Source of the DNA: Gilvibacter sediminis
GTDB taxonomy: Bacteria > Bacteroidota > Bacteroidia > Flavobacteriales > Flavobacteriaceae
Length of the DNA stretch: 64,000 nucleotides
Assembly (NCBI RefSeq): GCF_028561565.1
Contig: NZ_JAQQTE010000001.1
Location: forward strand, 429,717-493,716
Direction: 5' to 3'
Of the stretch, positions 62,101-64,000 are shown one piece after another. The translations under genes and the position numbers were made by a program. The notes under the pieces are model-generated. The model saw only the letters and a list, made by a program, of their open reading frames with translations. It did no database searches and was not told the origin of the DNA. Each line of letters starts with the position of its first letter. The first letter of the stretch is position 1.

Positions 62101-62553
62101 AGGCAAATTACCCGCATAATTTATGGCGCGTTTAAAAGGAATGGGTTCTAATTCCGAAGCTTTTTGGTCTATGCTCGCGGCGAGTAATTCTGATTCCCTT
62201 TGGTTTTGGTTCAGCTGAATGACATTGAGCAACTTATCACTAACTTCTGGGAAGTGGTTTCCTATCAGTCGTGAGGCTTCTTCATGGGTAATCCCTTTTT
62301 GCAACTGAAACAGTCTGGTTAGCGGAAGGGCAATGAATCGAACAAAAAGTAAAACCTCAACTGCAATAAATGCCCAAAATAGAATAGCGCGACCGCCAGA
62401 ATCCAACCACAGGAAATGCTCCACCAAAAGCGTGATCAATAAATACAGTAAACCTGTTGCCAAAAACAACAAACTACCCTTGATCAGTGCATTGGTGTAG
62501 TATTTTTTAATAAATTGTTCCAGCTTTTGCTGGATGATCCCAAAAGTGCTCAT
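59191..62553 (-). CDS. DUF4175 family giant membrane-anchored coiled-coil protein
   Basis: An 1120-residue protein of a Bacteroidota family of unknown function. It has two N-terminal membrane helices (~27-48 and 53-76), a third at ~150-170, a periplasmic beta-rich region (~190-480) and a very long charged coiled coil (~500-760) made of Glu/Gln/Lys/Leu repeats. A helical part follows (~770-920), then a Gly-Glu-Gln low-complexity tract (~935-985) and a conserved C-terminal helical end. Related proteins sit beside ybeY or with aerotolerance-type genes. It translates into ybeY through an 8-base overlap. Confidence 0.85.
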   Translation of the reverse strand: MSTFGIIQQKLEQFIKKYYTNALIKGSLLFLATGLLYLLITLLVEHFLWLDSGGRAILFWAFIAVEVLLFVRFIALPLTRLFQLQKGITHEEASRLIGNHFPEVSDKLLNVIQLNQNQRESELLAASIDQKASELEPIPFKRAINYAGNLPYLKYVAIPVLLFVVISVLGGKELFTDSYKRVVNYDTAYEPPAPFAFFLENESLDAIQHQSFTLRVATSGEVIPETAYLTYDGQRFLMKPVGPGLFQYEFKRPNADLDFRLTANNVTSIPYSLNVIEVPSLVAMEMQLDYPGYTGKTDEVLTNSGNATVPEGTQITWKLQTVQTQQALLKTKDSVYNFADDAGSFVKDLRLFNDLDYAITTSNQNLKEYENLNFAINVVKDEYPNIQLNSQQDSIDDQITYFLGRISDDYGLRKLELVYYPSGEEAKAVREDLPINGGTFDQFVATFPGQLNLEKGVAYEYYFEVFDNDGLRGGKSSKSGIYSYRELTDSETEDKQLEQQEETIDNLDETLKDMKEREALLQELSKTQKEKANLNWNDKKKLENFFKRQEQQDALMKKFSKQLENNLDEFQQDEEDPFKEQLQERLKENEELLKENEELLKELQEVQDKINKEELSQKLDRLAKNNKNQEKNLEQLLELTKRYYVSQKAQKIANDLQELGKKQEELSNAPQDENTSEAQEQLNEAFEELKKELEELRKDNEDLKEPMSIPQDKTGEKQVTEDQQDATDDLKNNEQQQASPKQQKAGQKMQEMGQQMQQAMAGASMEGMEEDIDMLRQILDNLVVFSFEQEALMEDFKRIDYNSAIFSTKLKAQNNLRQHFEHIDDSIFALALRQPMIGNSINELITDVSFNIEKSLERLAENRVMMGVSSQQYAVTGANDLAVLLSSVLNSMQNQMMMGAGSGSGSQGRGFQLPDIIQSQESLNEKMKKGTKQGQEGEGEGQGQGEGEGQGQGQGDGEGEGDGEGEGQGSTNGTGESNGGSDEDMNGELFRIYQEQQMLRKQLEDKMGEEGLKGAGGDILKKMEEIEEELLEKGFNERTLQKMTELKYEMLKLDEATFEQGKEQRREATTNQKDYTNPLLPSSLDVKKYFNTTEILNRQALPMKQDYKKRVQDYFKGQDG
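59646..59756 (-). repeat. In-frame Gly-Glu/Gly-Gln low-complexity repeat
   Basis: About 37 codons inside the DUF4175 gene alternate Gly with Glu, Gln or Asp (GEGEGQGQGEGEG-type), built from near-identical six-base units. Such tracts can slip during replication by multiples of six, which keeps the frame. Confidence 0.8.
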
Positions 62554-62684
62554 AGCTGGCTCTTACGCGCTTGTAAACTTCTAAATTACAACTTTATTTT
62601 CCAGTTCTGTCTGATTTAACAGTCGTTTAAGGAAGCTGCAAAGACCGTACCTATTCCGCAAAAAGCAAGACAAACCCTCAACTT

Positions 62685-63743
62685 ATGTTACAAGATCTAA
62701 AATACCTCTCTGCATTTTCAATACCAGCCGTTGCTATTTTTTCCTTTTGGATGGGAGAAAGCTGGGCCTATTTCACGCCTATTTTTGCCTTTGTTCTGAT
62801 TCCAATTATGGAACTGCTATTGCCTGTAAACACCGACAATCTAGAAAGTGAGCAGGTAGATTCTAAGCTTAAAAATCGATTCTTTGATGTTTTGCTTTAT
62901 TTGAATCTTCCAATCGTTTACGGAATCATTGGATACTTCCTGTGGAGCCTGTCTTGGGCAGACTACAGCACTGCCGCCCTAGTGGGTTACACCTTCTCTG
63001 TTGGGATCGTTTTGGGCGCCAACGGTATTAATGTGGCGCATGAGTTGGGTCACAGAAAAACAGCCTGGGAAAGAACTTTGAGTAAGATGCTTTTACTGCC
63101 CGCGCAGTATATGCACTTTTATATAGAACACAATTACGGACATCATTTACATGCCGCTACGGAGAAGGATCCGGCTTCTGCTGCTTACAATCAAACAGTA
63201 TATTCCTTTTGGTTTACCTCTACGACCAGACAATACAGCAATGCTTGGCAAATTCAAAAACGCTTACTTAAGGCTGACAATTTGAGCTTCTTTAGTCTCA
63301 AAAATGATATGTTCTGGTATTTGGTTTTGCAGCTGAGTTACTTTGGTTTGTGCTTTGTGTTTTTTGGACCGGTGGGGCTCCTCCTAGCCGCTGTTATAGC
63401 CCTAGTTGGCATACTTCTTCTGGAAAGCATCAACTATATTGAACATTACGGTTTGCGCCGCGCCAAGACCAAAAGCGGTCGTTACGAACGCGTTTCTGAA
63501 ATTCACTCCTGGAATTCCAACCATGTATTGGGCCGTGTGATCCTTTATGAACTAACGCGTCACAGTGATCACCACTATAAAGCGAGTAAAAAGTATCAGG
63601 TTTTGGAGTATCATGAGATCAGTCCTCAACTGCCTTTCGGCTACCCCACTTCTATGGTCTTGGCCATGGTACCGCCACTTTGGTTTAGCATTATGAATAA
63701 GCGTGTACCTAAAGAAATGGTAGCGCTGCAGACTGCAGCTTAA
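62685..63743 (+). CDS. AlkB-type membrane di-iron alkane hydroxylase
   Basis: An integral-membrane monooxygenase hydroxylating terminal carbons of alkanes or fatty chains, fed by rubredoxin or a ferredoxin and reductase. The 352-residue protein has six membrane segments and the histidine boxes HELGH (119-123), HNYGHH (149-154), the AlkB signature NYIEHYGL (250-257) and RHSDHH (292-297). All eight-plus iron ligands appear intact. No rubredoxin gene is beside it. It is shorter than typical Pseudomonas AlkB (~400 residues). Its natural substrate, alkane or lipid, cannot be decided from sequence. Confidence 0.92.
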   Translation: MLQDLKYLSAFSIPAVAIFSFWMGESWAYFTPIFAFVLIPIMELLLPVNTDNLESEQVDSKLKNRFFDVLLYLNLPIVYGIIGYFLWSLSWADYSTAALVGYTFSVGIVLGANGINVAHELGHRKTAWERTLSKMLLLPAQYMHFYIEHNYGHHLHAATEKDPASAAYNQTVYSFWFTSTTRQYSNAWQIQKRLLKADNLSFFSLKNDMFWYLVLQLSYFGLCFVFFGPVGLLLAAVIALVGILLLESINYIEHYGLRRAKTKSGRYERVSEIHSWNSNHVLGRVILYELTRHSDHHYKASKKYQVLEYHEISPQLPFGYPTSMVLAMVPPLWFSIMNKRVPKEMVALQTAA

Positions 63744-63754
63744 GCAAGTATTTT

Positions 63755-64000
<246 letters not shown>

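Overview
The window reads as chromosomal DNA of a marine member of the Bacteroidota, most likely family Flavobacteriaceae. The evidence is a split ATP synthase locus (no atpD or atpC beside atpA and atpG), a PorW/SprE-type lipoprotein and a type IX secretion cargo protein, TAnnTTTG promoter elements, and families largely restricted to this group (DUF4175, DUF4254, DUF4837, DUF6341, DUF6427). There is no phage, insertion sequence, CRISPR array, rRNA or tRNA that I can recognise, and no gene-free stretch longer than about 250 bases. No genus can be named from sequence alone.

Layout. 1-9805 (all minus): the 5' part of dut, a small exported protein, then the atp operon read porW - bactofilin - atpZ/I-like - small membrane protein - atpB - atpE - atpF - atpH - atpA - atpG, closed by a clear terminator. 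9966-16024: an NADPH-dependent flavin/2Fe-2S reductase, a TetR regulator with three copies of one palindrome upstream, a GT9 glycosyltransferase with DUF4254, the DUF6427/DUF6341 pair and purD.

16089-46966 is a ~31 kb surface polysaccharide locus. A short plus-strand pair (CapK-like adenylating enzyme, GT4) converges on a minus-strand operon wecG-like - ugd - uxs - wcaJ-like (initiating transferase, UDP-GlcA and UDP-xylose supply). A long minus-strand run starts at a strong promoter at 46959-46966: DUF6909-like, wzz-like, rfbB-A-C-D (dTDP-L-rhamnose), wecB-wecC (UDP-ManNAcA), MBOAT O-acyltransferase with an SGNH partner and an anchored esterase, flippase, O-antigen polymerase/ligase-like protein, GT4, hexapeptide acyltransferase, an SGNH plus heparin-lyase-like fusion lipoprotein, a second polymerase/ligase-like protein, sulfotransferase, polysaccharide deacetylase, a third polymerase-like protein and a B12-type radical SAM protein. 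The product should be a Wzx/Wzy-type polysaccharide carrying acidic sugars and rhamnose, with O-acyl and probably sulfate groups. No outer-membrane exporter (Wza) or Wzc kinase is in view.

46973-64000 is housekeeping: GH3-like enzyme and M23 peptidase, tatA, DUF4837 lipoprotein, LysM transglycosylase, a T9SS cargo protein, pgk, holB, a methyltransferase, mnmG with a perfect parS palindrome on each side (suggesting the replication origin domain), ybeY, a giant DUF4175 protein, an AlkB-type membrane di-iron hydroxylase and the start of gltX.

The observations most worth following are the parS pair around mnmG, the TetR operator array, the 11-bp hairpin between atpE and atpF, the acyl-transferase/esterase/lyase editing set in the polysaccharide locus, and a flippase whose conserved N-terminus lies upstream of any normal start codon.
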